This document shows positions 8,589 to 18,506 of a stretch of DNA of 64,000 nt, piece after piece. Position 1 is the stretch's first letter, and the number at the start of each line of letters is the position of its first letter. The notes beneath the pieces are model-generated. The model ran no database searches. It saw only the letters and a program-made list of their open reading frames with translations, and was not told the DNA's origin. The DNA comes from Bacteroides finegoldii DSM 17565 (GTDB taxonomy: Bacteria > Bacteroidota > Bacteroidia > Bacteroidales > Bacteroidaceae): assembly GCF_000156195.1 (NCBI RefSeq), contig NZ_GG688320.1, positions 62,001 to 126,000 of the forward strand, written 5' to 3'. The translations under genes and the position numbers were made by a program.

Positions 8589-9641
8589 ATGAGCACGATT
8601 ATTGATTTGTTGGGAACGCAGGCAGGATACTACCTGGACCATGTATGCAAGACAATAGACAAGAAACTCATCCATATCCCCGAGCCGAATATGATAGACA
8701 AGGCATGGGTGGATTCCGACAGGAATATACGCACCTTGGAGAGCCTGCAAGCCCTGTACGGGCACGGGCGTCTGGCCAATACCGGGTATGTCTCCATCCT
8801 GCCGGTGGATCAGGGGATAGAACATTCTGCCGGAGCATCCTTTGCACCCAATCCTCTTTACTTCGATCCCGGGAACATTGTGAAACTCGCTATCGAGGGA
8901 GGATGCAACGCCGTGGCATCCACATTCGGAGTTCTGGGAGCTGTGGCACGTAAGTACGCCCATAAGATTCCTTTCATCGTGAAGTTGAACCATAACGAGC
9001 TGCTGACTTATCCGAACAGTTATGACCAGGTCATGTTCGGTACAGTGAAGGAGGCATGGAACATGGGTGCCGTTGCCGTGGGGGCAACTATCTATTTCGG
9101 TTCGGAACAAAGCCGCCGCCAGATTGTGGAGGTCTCACAGGCGTTTGAATATGCCCATGAGTTGGGGATGGCCACGGTATTGTGGTGTTATCTGAGAAAC
9201 AGCAGTTTTAAGAAAGACGGGATTGACTATCATGCGGCAGCAGATCTGACAGGGCAGGCCAACCATATCGGGGTCACCATCAAGGCTGATATCGTGAAGC
9301 AGAAGCTGCCGTCCAACAATGGAGGTTTTAAAGCCATCGGATTCGGTAAGACCGACGGGCGTATGTATACGGAACTGGTCTCCGACCATCCGATAGACCT
9401 CTGCCGCTACCAGGTGGCCAACGGGTATATGGGAAGGGTTGGCCTGATCAATTCGGGGGGCGAGTCCCATGGGACATCTGACCTGCATGATGCCGTCGTA
9501 ACCGCAGTGGTGAACAAACGTGCCGGAGGTATGGGACTTATCTGTGGGAGAAAAGCCTTCCAGAAGACGATGAAAGACGGGGTCTCGCTTCTGAACACCA
9601 TTCAGGATGTCTATCTGGATCCTTCGATAACCGTTGCATAA
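8589..9641 (+). CDS. fbaB: Class I fructose-bisphosphate aldolase (FbaB/DhnA type)
   Basis: A 350-residue protein. The start is taken at 8589 (MSTIIDLLG) because the longer frame overlaps the ferritin gene. It contains [14 protein letters not shown] near residue 78, [15 protein letters not shown] with a probable phosphate/Schiff-base region, [12 protein letters not shown], and [12 protein letters not shown], all typical of the archaeal-type class I aldolase. It would cleave fructose 1,6-bisphosphate into two triose phosphates. The next gene (phosphoglycerate mutase) follows after 12 bases, so they are probably translated from one message. With phosphofructokinase and alpha-glucan phosphorylase in the same run it forms part of a portable glycolytic set. 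Confidence 0.9.
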   Translation: MSTIIDLLGTQAGYYLDHVCKTIDKKLIHIPEPNMIDKAWVDSDRNIRTLESLQALYGHGRLANTGYVSILPVDQGIEHSAGASFAPNPLYFDPGNIVKLAIEGGCNAVASTFGVLGAVARKYAHKIPFIVKLNHNELLTYPNSYDQVMFGTVKEAWNMGAVAVGATIYFGSEQSRRQIVEVSQAFEYAHELGMATVLWCYLRNSSFKKDGIDYHAAADLTGQANHIGVTIKADIVKQKLPSNNGGFKAIGFGKTDGRMYTELVSDHPIDLCRYQVANGYMGRVGLINSGGESHGTSDLHDAVVTAVVNKRAGGMGLICGRKAFQKTMKDGVSLLNTIQDVYLDPSITVA

Positions 9642-9653
9642 AAACTATATGGC

Positions 9654-10403
9654 ATGAAAAGGATCGTATTGTTGAGACATGGCGAGAGCCTATGGAACAA
9701 GGAAAACCGCTTTACCGGTTGGACCGATGTAGACCTGAGTGATAAGGGGATCGCAGAAGCCTGTAAAGCCGGTGATATGCTGAAAGAAGCGGGATTCTCT
9801 TTTGAGGCGGCTTACACATCCTATCTGAAACGGGCTGTGAAAACGTTGAATTGTGTTCTGGACCGTCTCAATGAAGACTGGATCCCGGTGGAGAAAAGCT
9901 GGAGGTTGAACGAGAAACACTACGGCATACTTCAGGGACTTAACAAAAGGGAGACAGCAGACAAATATGGCGAGGAACAAGTCCATATCTGGCGGAGAAG
10001 TTACGGCGTGTCGCCCGAGCCGGTGAAGGAAGACGATCCCCGCTATCCGGGGAACGACACCCGTTACGCCGGTGTTCCCGAAATGGAACTGCCACGGACT
10101 GAATCCCTGAAGGATGCCGTCATGCGTGTCATGCCCTATTGGGAATGTGTCATCCTACCCACATTGATGCATAGGGACAACCTGCTTGTCGTTGCCCATG
10201 GAAACAGTCTGCGCGGGATAGTCAAGCATCTCAAGAATATTTCCGATACGGACATATCCCTCTTGAACCTGCCCACGGCAGTACCTTATGTATTCGAATT
10301 TGATGAACGGCCGGTGCTTGTCAGGGACTATTTCCTCGGAGACCAGGAGGAGATACGGAGACGGACGGAGGCTGTAGCCGAACAAGGTATGATCAGACGA
10401 TAA
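9654..10403 (+). CDS. gpmA: 2,3-bisphosphoglycerate-dependent phosphoglycerate mutase
   Basis: A 249-residue protein of the usual dPGM length. The phosphohistidine motif [10 protein letters not shown] is at residues 6-15, followed by [11 protein letters not shown], the substrate-binding [18 protein letters not shown], and the second catalytic histidine in [15 protein letters not shown]. It interconverts 3- and 2-phosphoglycerate in lower glycolysis. It is the fourth metabolic/stress gene in the run and ends 76 bases before the Hsp20 gene. A chromosomal copy is expected elsewhere in the host, so this is probably a second copy used under special conditions. Confidence 0.93.
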   Translation: MKRIVLLRHGESLWNKENRFTGWTDVDLSDKGIAEACKAGDMLKEAGFSFEAAYTSYLKRAVKTLNCVLDRLNEDWIPVEKSWRLNEKHYGILQGLNKRETADKYGEEQVHIWRRSYGVSPEPVKEDDPRYPGNDTRYAGVPEMELPRTESLKDAVMRVMPYWECVILPTLMHRDNLLVVAHGNSLRGIVKHLKNISDTDISLLNLPTAVPYVFEFDERPVLVRDYFLGDQEEIRRRTEAVAEQGMIRR

Positions 10404-10468
10404 GAGTCAGTCAATCAGACTGATTTGTATTGTCTTTTTGAATATTTTATTTATTAACAATTTAAAAA

Positions 10469-10475
10469 AGGAGGT
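10469..10475 (+). promoter_or_regulatory. Unusually strong Shine-Dalgarno before the Hsp20 gene
   Basis: AGGAGGT at 10469-10475 lies four bases before the ATG at 10480. Bacteroidetes genes rarely carry a consensus Shine-Dalgarno, and the neighbouring genes of this run have none as strong. It fixes the start at 10480 instead of the ATG at 10438 and suggests transfer from, or adaptation to, other hosts. Confidence 0.6.
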
Positions 10476-10479
10476 AAAA

Positions 10480-10908
10480 ATGGTACCTGTAAAAACAAAT
10501 TCAAACTGGTTGCCGAGTATTTTTAACGATTTCTTCGAGAATGAGTGGCTGGCAAAAACGGGAGTTACGGCTCCTGCCATCAATGTCATTGAGAATGACA
10601 AGGACTACAAGGTTGAAATGGCGGCTCCCGGAATGACGAAGGATGATTTCAAGGTGAATGTTGACGAAAACAACAACCTGACAATCTGCATGGAAAAGAA
10701 AGAAGAGAAGAAGGAGGAGAAGAAAGACAAGAAGTATCTCCGCCGCGAATTCTCTTATTCCAAGTTCCAGCAGACCATCCTGCTACCTGAAAACGTGGAG
10801 AAGGATAAGATTTCCGCAAAAGTCGAACACGGGATCCTGTCCATTGAAATCCCGAAAGTGAAGGAGGAAGAAAAACAAAAAACTTCCAAGGCTATCGAGG
10901 TTAAATAA
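10480..10908 (+). CDS. Small heat-shock protein Hsp20
   Basis: A 142-residue alpha-crystallin-type chaperone. The N-terminus reads NWLPSIFNDFFENEW, the alpha-crystallin domain spans roughly residues 28-125 with YKVEMAAPGMTKDDFKVNV and YLRREFSYSKFQQTILLPEN, and the conserved VEHGILSIEIPK closes the domain. A lysine/glutamate-rich loop (KKEEKKEEKKDKK) sits in the middle. Hsp20 proteins hold unfolding proteins in the cytoplasm under heat or oxidative stress. The 76-base leader is AT-rich and may carry its own promoter. A hairpin region follows (10929-10973), so the gene may be a separately controlled unit inside the cargo run. Confidence 0.92.
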   Translation: MVPVKTNSNWLPSIFNDFFENEWLAKTGVTAPAINVIENDKDYKVEMAAPGMTKDDFKVNVDENNNLTICMEKKEEKKEEKKDKKYLRREFSYSKFQQTILLPENVEKDKISAKVEHGILSIEIPKVKEEEKQKTSKAIEVK

Positions 10909-10928
10909 TTCCATATCTGGAATGGTGT

Positions 10929-10973
10929 AAGGCCGGACAGGCTTTTCCTGTCCGGAGAGCCGTCCGGCCTTTA
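10929..10973 (+). terminator. Hairpin region with two competing stems after the Hsp20 gene
   Basis: AAGGCCGGAC at 10929-10938 can pair with GTCCGGCCTT at 10962-10971, and CCGGACAGG at 10933-10941 can instead pair with CCTGTCCGG at 10947-10955. The two stems share bases, so only one can form. The outer stem is followed by only three T. This could be a weak terminator or an attenuator before the sigma-factor gene. Confidence 0.55.
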
Positions 10974-11008
10974 ACAGGCACTTCCGGAACAGGGAACCGG
11001 CACAACCG

Positions 11009-11506
11009 ATGAAGGAATTCAATTTTGAAAAAGAGCTGCTTAGCGTACAGGACGAACTGTTCCGTTTCGCGTACAAACTGACAGCGGACAGGGAGAAGGC
11101 GGAAGATCTGCTGCAGGATACCCTGCTCAAGGCAATGCTTCACAAAGAAAGTTACAACAAGAACACAAATTTCAAAGGGTGGCTGTTTATCATCATGCGT
11201 AACACGTTTATCAACGGTTACCGGGCGGAGGTCGGTCATACCCGTCTGTACATATCCTCCGATCCTGCATATTATTCGCGGATCATGGACGAGTCCCGTA
11301 CAGAGGAGGTGGACAGGAACTATGACCTGGAAAAGATACGTAATGCCATCAAAAGTATACCGGAGTCGCATTTCATACCTTTTGAGATGTACCTGTCAGG
11401 GTTCAAATACCGTGAGATAGCGGAAAGAACCGGTGTGAGTTTGGGAACCATAAAGAGCCGTATTTTTCACTGCCGGAAAAAACTGAAAGCTATATTGGCA
11501 GAATGA
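11009..11506 (+). CDS. ECF-type RNA polymerase sigma factor
   Basis: A 165-residue sigma-70 family protein. Region 2 reads DELFRFAYKLTADREKAEDLL and LQDTLLKAMLHK, with TNFKGWLFIIMRNTFIN typical of region 2.3-2.4. Region 4 reads PFEMYLSGFKYREIAERTG and VSLGTIKSRIFHCRKKL, a helix-turn-helix. No anti-sigma gene is visible next to it; phosphofructokinase follows after 22 bases. It may direct expression of the cargo under stress, but promoter recognition is unknown. The gene ends in TGA, used as a normal stop. Confidence 0.88.
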   Translation: MKEFNFEKELLSVQDELFRFAYKLTADREKAEDLLQDTLLKAMLHKESYNKNTNFKGWLFIIMRNTFINGYRAEVGHTRLYISSDPAYYSRIMDESRTEEVDRNYDLEKIRNAIKSIPESHFIPFEMYLSGFKYREIAERTGVSLGTIKSRIFHCRKKLKAILAE

Positions 11507-11528
11507 AACAAAACAAGAACTGAGATAG

Positions 11529-12515
11529 ATGAAAAAAGATGAATATATAGGAATCCTTACTTCCGGAGGGGACGCTTCCGGAATGAATGCGGCAATCCGT
11601 GCCGTGACCCGTACCGCCATTTTCAACGGCTTCAAAGTCAAAGGAATTTACAGAGGGTACGAAGGCCTGATAGCGGGCGAGTCCAGGGAACTTACGACCG
11701 AGGATGTGAGCAGCATCATCCAGCGTGGGGGAACCATCCTGAAAACGGCACGTTCCGAAGCGTTCACCACCCCGGAAGGACGCAGAGAGGCATACGATAC
11801 CATGAGGAAAGAAAAAATCGGGGCGCTGGTAGTCATCGGGGGCGACGGCTCACTGACTGGAGCCCGCATATTTGCCGAGGAATACCCTGTCACGTGCATA
11901 GGACTGCCCGGTACCATCGACAATGACCTGTACGGTACCGATTTTACAATCGGATATGATACGGCCCTGAACACCATTGTGGAGTGTGTGGACAAAATCC
12001 GGGATACAGCCACCTCGCACGACCGAATTTTCTTTGTCGAGGTGATGGGACGCGACGCCGGTTTCCTCGCCCAGAACAGCGCAATAGCCTCGGGAGCCGA
12101 GGCCGCCATTATTCCGGAAGACCGGACGGATGCGGATCAGCTGGAGACTTTTATCGGACGCGGATTCCGGAAGACCAAGAACAGCAGCATCGTCATCGTG
12201 ACGGAAAGCCCGGGCAATAAGAATGGCGGAGCCATGCACTATGCCGACCGGGTAAAAAGGGAATACCCCGGATATGATGTCAGGGTCTCTATCCTGGGAC
12301 ATCTACAACGGGGAGGAGCGCCAAGTGCCAACGACCGCATATTGGCCAGCCGGCTGGGTGAGGCCGCCATACAGGCCCTGATGGAGGACCAGCACAATAT
12401 CATGGTAGGCATACATAACAATGAGATTGTCTATGTTCCTTTTGACCAGGCTATCAAGAACGACAAGCCCATTGACAAAAACCTGATCCGTGTCCTTAAC
12501 GAGTTGTCCATATAA
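11529..12515 (+). CDS. pfkA: ATP-dependent 6-phosphofructokinase
   Basis: A 328-residue bacterial PfkA. It has the nucleotide-binding start [37 protein letters not shown], the catalytic [20 protein letters not shown], and [20 protein letters not shown]. The GGDGS pattern and Asp in TIDND agree with ATP rather than pyrophosphate use. It commits fructose 6-phosphate to glycolysis. The gene lies 22 bases after the sigma factor and 12 before the antiporter, indicating one operon. As mobile cargo it pairs logically with alpha-glucan phosphorylase and aldolase to speed glycogen breakdown. Confidence 0.93.
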   Translation: MKKDEYIGILTSGGDASGMNAAIRAVTRTAIFNGFKVKGIYRGYEGLIAGESRELTTEDVSSIIQRGGTILKTARSEAFTTPEGRREAYDTMRKEKIGALVVIGGDGSLTGARIFAEEYPVTCIGLPGTIDNDLYGTDFTIGYDTALNTIVECVDKIRDTATSHDRIFFVEVMGRDAGFLAQNSAIASGAEAAIIPEDRTDADQLETFIGRGFRKTKNSSIVIVTESPGNKNGGAMHYADRVKREYPGYDVRVSILGHLQRGGAPSANDRILASRLGEAAIQALMEDQHNIMVGIHNNEIVYVPFDQAIKNDKPIDKNLIRVLNELSI

Positions 12516-12527
12516 AATGTTACTCCT

Positions 12528-14303
12528 ATGTCGGAAGTTGCCCCTTTAATATCAGACCTTGCCACTATCTTGATTATAGCCGGTATCATAACCGTCATTT
12601 TCAAATGGCTGGGACAGCCGGTCATAGTGGGATATATTGTGGCCGGTATTATGGCAGGTCCTTCCATTTCCCTATTCCCGACTGTTTCCGACCAGGCCAA
12701 TATCAAGATATGGGCGGATATCGGTGTTATTTTCCTCCTGTTCGCCATAGGACTGGATTTCTCGTTCAGAAAGCTGATAAGTGTGGGAGCCTCGGCCATA
12801 TTCTCCACTGTTATCATCGTCTGCGGCATGATGTTCCTGGGATATACGGCAGGCAATGCGATGGGCTTCTCACACACGAGCTGTATCTTTCTGGGCGGAA
12901 TGCTGTCCATGTCCTCCACCGCCATCGTATTCAAAGCATTCAGTGACATGGGGCTTCTCGATCAGAAATTTACCGGTATTGTCCTGGGGATACTAATCAT
13001 TGAGGACGTGGTGGCGGTAATCATGATGGTGGTCCTCTCCACATTGGCTGTAGGCAAGCATTTTGAAGGCTTCGAAATGCTGGAGAGCATATTGAAACTT
13101 GCGGCCTTTCTTATTTTCTGGTCAGCATTGGGAATCTATCTGATTCCTACCCTTCTGAAAAGATTGAACCGCTTTATTAGCAATGAAATACTGTTGACAA
13201 CCTCCCTGGGACTATGCCTGGGAATGGTGATGATAGCGACAAAGGCGGGATTCTCCGCCGCGCTGGGTGCGTTCGTCATGGGATCCCTGCTGGCAGAAAC
13301 AGATAAAGCGGAAGAAATCGCACATATCGTGCAACCGGTAAAGGACCTGTTCGCCTCCGTTTTCTTCGTATCAGTGGGAATGATGATCGACCCTGCCATG
13401 ATATGGGAATATGCCGTTCCTGTTTTTATCCTGACGGCACTGGTCCTATGCGGGCAGGTCCTGTTCGGGAGTTTCGGCGTGTTGCTTTCCGGACAACCGC
13501 TAAAGATTGCGATACAAGCCGGCTTTTCCCTGGCACAAGTGGGTGAGTTTGCGTTCATCATCGCTTCGTTAGGAATCAGTCTGAATGTAATGGACAAATA
13601 CCTTTATCTGGTCATAGTGGCAGTATCGGTCATCACCACTTTCCTTACTCCTTATATGATAAGACTGTCGGATCCCGTCTACTGTTTTGCAGACAGGCAC
13701 TTGCCACAATTCCTGAAAGATTACCTGACGCATTATTCTTCTGGAACAATGACCACAAGACATCAAGGCTCCTGGCACAAGCTCATCAGGTCCATGTTGG
13801 TATCCGTCACCCTTTATCTGGTGGTATGCCTGTTTTTCATAGCGCTGTTCTTCTCCTATGCGTATCCTCTGGTAATGGGACGTATTCCGGGGATGAAAGG
13901 AAGCCTGCTGAGCTTCGTTCTTGTCCTCCTTATCATATCCCCGTTTTTGTGCGCCATCATCATGAAGAAAAACAATTCCGTCGAATTCCGCAAACTTTGG
14001 GCGGACAACAGGTTCAACAGGGGGCTGCTGGTATCAATGATAGTGATCAAGGTGTTGATCTGTATCATTATCGTAATGGGTATCATCATCCGTCTTTTCA
14101 ATGTCGCTTTGGGGTCAGGACTGATATTATCTTTCCTGATCATTGTCGTTATCTATTTTTCCAAGCGGATACGGAAACGATCGCTAAGTATGGAAAAACA
14201 GTTCCTCGAGAATTTCCAGGGTACAGCCGGGACATTTCCACAGGAAGAACCGGAAACAGGAGAAACCTCCACAGAAAAAAATCATGAACTATCAAATAAG
14301 TAA
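12528..14303 (+). CDS. CPA2-family monovalent cation/proton antiporter
   Basis: A 591-residue membrane protein with about 12-14 hydrophobic segments. It shows the Kef/YbaL-type exchanger core: KWLGQPVIVGYIVAGIMAGP, GVIFLLFAIGLDFSFRKL, SMSSTAIVFKAFSDMGLL, ILIIEDVVAVIMMVVL and GFSLAQVGEFAFIIASLG. The C-terminal 200 residues add extra membrane segments and a charged tail, with no TrkA-N domain. Such proteins exchange K+ or Na+ for protons and help under electrophile, alkaline or oxidative stress. Kef-type systems are classically activated during methylglyoxal stress, and a methylglyoxal synthase lies later in the same run; the functional link here is inference. Confidence 0.88.
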   Translation: MSEVAPLISDLATILIIAGIITVIFKWLGQPVIVGYIVAGIMAGPSISLFPTVSDQANIKIWADIGVIFLLFAIGLDFSFRKLISVGASAIFSTVIIVCGMMFLGYTAGNAMGFSHTSCIFLGGMLSMSSTAIVFKAFSDMGLLDQKFTGIVLGILIIEDVVAVIMMVVLSTLAVGKHFEGFEMLESILKLAAFLIFWSALGIYLIPTLLKRLNRFISNEILLTTSLGLCLGMVMIATKAGFSAALGAFVMGSLLAETDKAEEIAHIVQPVKDLFASVFFVSVGMMIDPAMIWEYAVPVFILTALVLCGQVLFGSFGVLLSGQPLKIAIQAGFSLAQVGEFAFIIASLGISLNVMDKYLYLVIVAVSVITTFLTPYMIRLSDPVYCFADRHLPQFLKDYLTHYSSGTMTTRHQGSWHKLIRSMLVSVTLYLVVCLFFIALFFSYAYPLVMGRIPGMKGSLLSFVLVLLIISPFLCAIIMKKNNSVEFRKLWADNRFNRGLLVSMIVIKVLICIIIVMGIIIRLFNVALGSGLILSFLIIVVIYFSKRIRKRSLSMEKQFLENFQGTAGTFPQEEPETGETSTEKNHELSNK

Positions 14304-14309
14304 AATGTT

Positions 14310-16868
14310 ATGGAATATTCAAGTTATCATGTAAACGTCCCACAATGGAGGGAGATTACAGTCGGTTCACACCTTCCGGCAGAATTGCGGAGATTTGCGG
14401 AGATGGCACATAATCTTTGGTGGACCTGGAACGAGGATGCGAAGAGTTTATATAGTGGTTTGAACCCGGAACTATGGGAAGAGGCGGAACAGAATCCGGT
14501 ACTGTTTCTGGAACGGATGGATTATGAAGAGCTGGAGGCACTGACACATGACGGAAACTTCATGCGTAAGATGGAAAACGTATATTCCACTTTTAAGGCG
14601 TATCTTGATGTGGAGCCGGACCACAGCCGTCCGTCAGTTGCCTATTTCAGCATGGAATATGGTCTGGACAGGGTTCTTAAAATCTATTCCGGCGGTCTGG
14701 GCATATTGGCAGGTGACTATCTGAAGGAAGCTTCGGACAGTAACGTAGACCTCTGCGCTGTAGGGCTTTTATATCGTTATGGCTATTTTGACCAGGCTCT
14801 GGCGATGGACGGGCAGCAACAGGTTCATTATGACCCACAGAATTTCGGGCAGCTTCCGATAGAGAAAGTGATGCAGCCTGACGGGCGACAACTGGTAATC
14901 CATGTTCCCTATGCCGACAGTTTCACGGTCCATGCCAATGTATGGAAGGCCAATGTGGGACGTGTTTCCCTCTACCTGCTGGATACGGACAATGAACTGA
15001 ACAGCGAGTTCGACCGTCCGATTACCCATCACCTGTATGGCGGTGACTGGGAAAACCGGCTCAAGCAGGAAATACTGCTCGGCATCGGAGGAATGATGAC
15101 ATTAAAAGTATTGGGCATCGAGAAAGATGTATATCACTGCAACGAGGGGCATGCCGCACTGATCAATATCCAGCGGTTATGCGACTATATATCCGAAGGC
15201 CTGGACTTCGGACAAGCCATGGAACTGGTTAGGGCTTCCTCGCTTTACACTGTGCATACACCTGTGCCTGCCGGCCATGACTATTTCGATGAGGGGCTTT
15301 TCAATAAATATATGAAAGGATATCCTGATAAGCTGGGCATTACGTGGGACGAGTTGATGAACCTCGGACGGCAAACTCCGGGCAACAAGGGAGAACGTTT
15401 CTGCATGTCGGTATTCGCCTGCAAAACCAGCCAGGCGGTAAACGGTGTCAGCAAGCTGCACAAGTCCGTTTCACAGCAGATGTTCGCGCCTCTCTGGAAA
15501 GGCTATTTCCCGGAAGAGAACCATGTGGGCTATGTGACGAATGGCGTACACTTTCCCACTTGGTGTACGGCGGAGTGGAAAAAGCTGTTTAAGGACAATT
15601 TCGATGAGAATTTCATGAACGACCAGTCCAATCAGGAAATATGGAAAGGCGTTTATAATATACCCGATGAAGAGATATGGAACATGCGGAAAAGGTTGAA
15701 AACCAAACTGATATCCTACATCAAGTGGAAATGCGGCCGGGACTGGCTCAAAAGCCAGGTTGACCCGGCATTGGGTGTCTCCATTTTCGAGAAGTTTAAT
15801 CCGAATGCTCTTCTTGTCGGCTTCGGAAGGCGCTTTGCAACTTACAAAAGAGCTCATCTTTTGTTTACCGATTTGGATCGTCTGGCGCGGATTGTGAACA
15901 ATCAGGAACATCCCATACAGTTTGTCTTTGCAGGAAAAGCCCATCCAAACGACACTGCCGGGCAAGGGCTCATCAAGCAGATTGTGGAGATATCCCGCCG
16001 TCCTGAATTCTTGGGTAAAATCATCTTCCTTGAGAATTATGACATGGACCTGGCACGGCATCTTATTTCTGGGGTTGACATCTGGATGAATACTCCCACC
16101 CGTCTTGCGGAGGCTTCCGGAACTTCCGGTGAGAAGGCTCTGATGAACGGCGTACTCAACTTCTCCGTGCTGGACGGTTGGTGGTACGAAGGCTACCGCA
16201 AGGAGGCGGGATGGGCCATCACCGACAAGGCCACCTATCAGGATGAACAGTACCAGAACCAACTGGATGCGGAAACAATTTATTTCCTGCTGGAACATAA
16301 TATCCTGCCGTTATATTATGAACGGAAAGAAAAAGACTATCCGGAAACCTGGGTCAAGTACATCAAGAACTCGGTTGCGCAAATAGCTCCCCGCTTCACG
16401 ATGAAAAGACAGCTGGATGACTACTATGACGGATTTTACAACAAGTTGTCGGAACACTTTCATGTTTTGGCGGCGGACAATTATGCAAAGGCGAAAACGC
16501 TTGCCGGCTGGAAGGCAGCTGTCGACAGCAGATGGAATGCCGTGGAAATCGTTTCCGTGAATGCGGGAAAAGGATTGGACGCCACGGTGGAGGCTGGTAA
16601 GGAATACGAGATGACGGTCGTCATTGACGAGAAAGGGCTGGACAACGCGATCGGATTGGAATCGGTCATTATACGGCATGAGGAGAATGAGGATCGCATC
16701 CATGAGGTCATTCCTTTTTCTTTGACATCCAAAGACGGAAACCTATACACTTTCAAGGCAATAACCAGAATGTTCAGCGCTGGAAGCTTCAAACAGGCAT
16801 TCAGAATGTATCCCAACCATCCCCTGTTACCTCACCGGCAAGATTTTTGTTATGTACGATGGTTCTGA
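14310..16868 (+). CDS. glgP: Alpha-glucan (glycogen/maltodextrin) phosphorylase, GT35
   Basis: An 852-residue protein of the short alpha-glucan phosphorylase subfamily. It starts with the family's [20 protein letters not shown], and has [20 protein letters not shown] and [15 protein letters not shown], then [15 protein letters not shown], and the pyridoxal-phosphate region [19 protein letters not shown] with the lysine that binds the cofactor. It releases glucose 1-phosphate from storage or dietary alpha-glucan using phosphate. It follows the antiporter by only six bases and is followed by the ureohydrolase-like gene after six bases, so it is in the cargo operon. The C-terminal 90 residues form a beta domain typical of this subfamily. 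Confidence 0.93.
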   Translation: MEYSSYHVNVPQWREITVGSHLPAELRRFAEMAHNLWWTWNEDAKSLYSGLNPELWEEAEQNPVLFLERMDYEELEALTHDGNFMRKMENVYSTFKAYLDVEPDHSRPSVAYFSMEYGLDRVLKIYSGGLGILAGDYLKEASDSNVDLCAVGLLYRYGYFDQALAMDGQQQVHYDPQNFGQLPIEKVMQPDGRQLVIHVPYADSFTVHANVWKANVGRVSLYLLDTDNELNSEFDRPITHHLYGGDWENRLKQEILLGIGGMMTLKVLGIEKDVYHCNEGHAALINIQRLCDYISEGLDFGQAMELVRASSLYTVHTPVPAGHDYFDEGLFNKYMKGYPDKLGITWDELMNLGRQTPGNKGERFCMSVFACKTSQAVNGVSKLHKSVSQQMFAPLWKGYFPEENHVGYVTNGVHFPTWCTAEWKKLFKDNFDENFMNDQSNQEIWKGVYNIPDEEIWNMRKRLKTKLISYIKWKCGRDWLKSQVDPALGVSIFEKFNPNALLVGFGRRFATYKRAHLLFTDLDRLARIVNNQEHPIQFVFAGKAHPNDTAGQGLIKQIVEISRRPEFLGKIIFLENYDMDLARHLISGVDIWMNTPTRLAEASGTSGEKALMNGVLNFSVLDGWWYEGYRKEAGWAITDKATYQDEQYQNQLDAETIYFLLEHNILPLYYERKEKDYPETWVKYIKNSVAQIAPRFTMKRQLDDYYDGFYNKLSEHFHVLAADNYAKAKTLAGWKAAVDSRWNAVEIVSVNAGKGLDATVEAGKEYEMTVVIDEKGLDNAIGLESVIIRHEENEDRIHEVIPFSLTSKDGNLYTFKAITRMFSAGSFKQAFRMYPNHPLLPHRQDFCYVRWF

Positions 16869-16874
16869 ACGGAC

Positions 16875-17693
16875 ATGAATAAGCAAGAGTTACTGACAAA
16901 TGGACGGTGTAAGAAGAAGGCGGACCGAGAAACCGTCTGGCCGGTTGTCATCATGAACTTCACCGGTGTGTATGCCCATGAGGTATTTGCACGGAACAAT
17001 CAGTTCATTTGGCTAGACTGCCGTCACCTTTCTGGAACGAGAGGTTACTGTGACAAGGAGGGGATACGAAAATTGAAGCGGGTGATTGCCGGTTATCCAG
17101 CGGAAGGTATCCATTTCATTGATTCGGGCAATTATCATTACCTGACCAAATTATGGACAGACAAACTTCGAGTTCCGTTCTCTCTGATTGTATTCGACCA
17201 TCACCCCGACATGCAGCCTCCCTTGTTCAAGGGCATGCTTTCTTGTGGGAGCTGGGTAAAAGACATGTTAGACTGGAATATGCTTTGCAAGAAAGTGGTG
17301 ATAGTCGGTGCATCGGACAAACTGATACGCACCGTACCGGAAGAATACGGACAACGAGTCAGTTTTTATAGCGAAGCGACGTTAGCTCACGAGAAGGGCT
17401 GGCGCAATTTCTCCTCTGCGTATATTGAAGGACCGGTTTACTTGTCCATAGACAAGGATGTCCTGAACCCGGCATCCGCAGTAACAGACTGGGATCAAGG
17501 GTCTTTCAGCCTGCAGGAACTGGAGGAATTACTGGCAATTGTCCTTCGAAAGGAACGTGTAGTCGGCATTGATATCTGCGGGGAATGCTCCGCAACGCTT
17601 ACTTTGTTTGAGGAGAGGCGGGAAGCCACCGTGGACAGCCGGGCGAACAAGGAGCTGCTCAAACTCATACAGTCATTCTCCTGTTTTTTATAA
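16875..17693 (+). CDS. Arginase/ureohydrolase-fold protein
   Basis: A 272-residue protein with the metal-binding signatures of the arginase/agmatinase/deacetylase fold: LIVFDHHPDMQPPLF near residue 110 (DHHPD) and VYLSIDKDVLNP near residue 195 (D-x-D). The N-terminus and the loop HFIDSGNYHYLTKLW differ from classical arginases, and such proteins in Bacteroidales are annotated as arginase family of unknown substrate. It probably hydrolyses a C-N bond with a dinuclear metal centre. It sits between alpha-glucan phosphorylase and methylglyoxal synthase. Whether it serves nitrogen metabolism or detoxification is not evident. Confidence 0.75.
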   Translation: MNKQELLTNGRCKKKADRETVWPVVIMNFTGVYAHEVFARNNQFIWLDCRHLSGTRGYCDKEGIRKLKRVIAGYPAEGIHFIDSGNYHYLTKLWTDKLRVPFSLIVFDHHPDMQPPLFKGMLSCGSWVKDMLDWNMLCKKVVIVGASDKLIRTVPEEYGQRVSFYSEATLAHEKGWRNFSSAYIEGPVYLSIDKDVLNPASAVTDWDQGSFSLQELEELLAIVLRKERVVGIDICGECSATLTLFEERREATVDSRANKELLKLIQSFSCFL

Positions 17694-17744
17694 AGCTGTT
17701 GGATATTGTTAATTATATTATCACATAAACCATATTTTATTATT

Positions 17745-18284
17745 ATGATGAAAACAATTGTTCGTAAAATCGGTCTGGTTGCACACGATGCAATGAAAAA
17801 GGACATGATAGAATGGGTTCTTTGGAACTCGGAACGTCTGATAGGGCATAAGTTCTATTGTACGGGAACCACCGGTACACTCATTAAAAAAGCGCTCGAA
17901 GAGAAACATCCTGAAACAGAATGGGATATCACGATTCTGAAATCCGGTCCTTTAGGTGGTGACCAGCAAATGGGCTCACGTATTGTGGAAGGAGAGATTG
18001 ATTATTTGTTCTTTTTCACGGATCCGATGACATTGCAGCCACATGACACGGATGTAAAGGCACTGACCCGGCTGGCGGGAGTTGAAAATATAGTTTTCTG
18101 TTGTAACCGTTCGACAGCGGACCATATTATTTCCAGTCCTTTGTTTCTTGACCCGACCTACAAACGGATTCATCCAGACTATACCAATTATACACAACGC
18201 TTTGAAAACAAAGAAATTGTATCGGAAGCAGTAGAACGGGTGAAGAAACGGATGAGCCGAAATGAAAACAATATGATCGAATGA
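17745..18284 (+). CDS. mgsA: Methylglyoxal synthase
   Basis: A 179-residue protein; the start is placed at the MMKTIVRKIGLVAHD methionine (17745), as upstream codons lack family similarity. The active-site block SGPLGGDQQMGSRIVEGEID contains the catalytic aspartate (GGDQQ), followed by FFTDPMTLQPHDTDVKAL and VFCCNRSTADHIISS. It converts dihydroxyacetone phosphate to methylglyoxal, relieving sugar-phosphate stress when phosphate is short. This fits with a run that can flood upper glycolysis through phosphorylase, phosphofructokinase and aldolase. The C-terminus is extended by about 25 charged residues. The gene ends in TGA. Confidence 0.92.
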   Translation: MMKTIVRKIGLVAHDAMKKDMIEWVLWNSERLIGHKFYCTGTTGTLIKKALEEKHPETEWDITILKSGPLGGDQQMGSRIVEGEIDYLFFFTDPMTLQPHDTDVKALTRLAGVENIVFCCNRSTADHIISSPLFLDPTYKRIHPDYTNYTQRFENKEIVSEAVERVKKRMSRNENNMIE

Positions 18285-18506
18285 GAATGTAATGTCCAAT
18301 AAAGGGGATGTGATATGTTTCAGTCATAAAAAGCAGGTTCCTATCCTTTCTGTGAGTATAAAAAAAGATTAAAAGATCAACTGTGTGATAGCAAACTTGC
18401 GAGGTATCCTCAAATGGTTTGAAACAGTAATAAACTTTTATCATAAGTTTCTATTATTCCCTTTTATATGAGCGAACACGCCTTTTTGTAGGATTCCAAT
18501 ATAAGA

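Noticed and set aside
8166..9110. 314-residue minus-strand open frame
   Set aside because: It lies exactly opposite the ferritin and aldolase genes, whose families are certain. It has no start signal or family character.
15471..16298. 275-residue minus-strand open frame
   Set aside because: It is the mirror of the alpha-glucan phosphorylase gene; no independent support.
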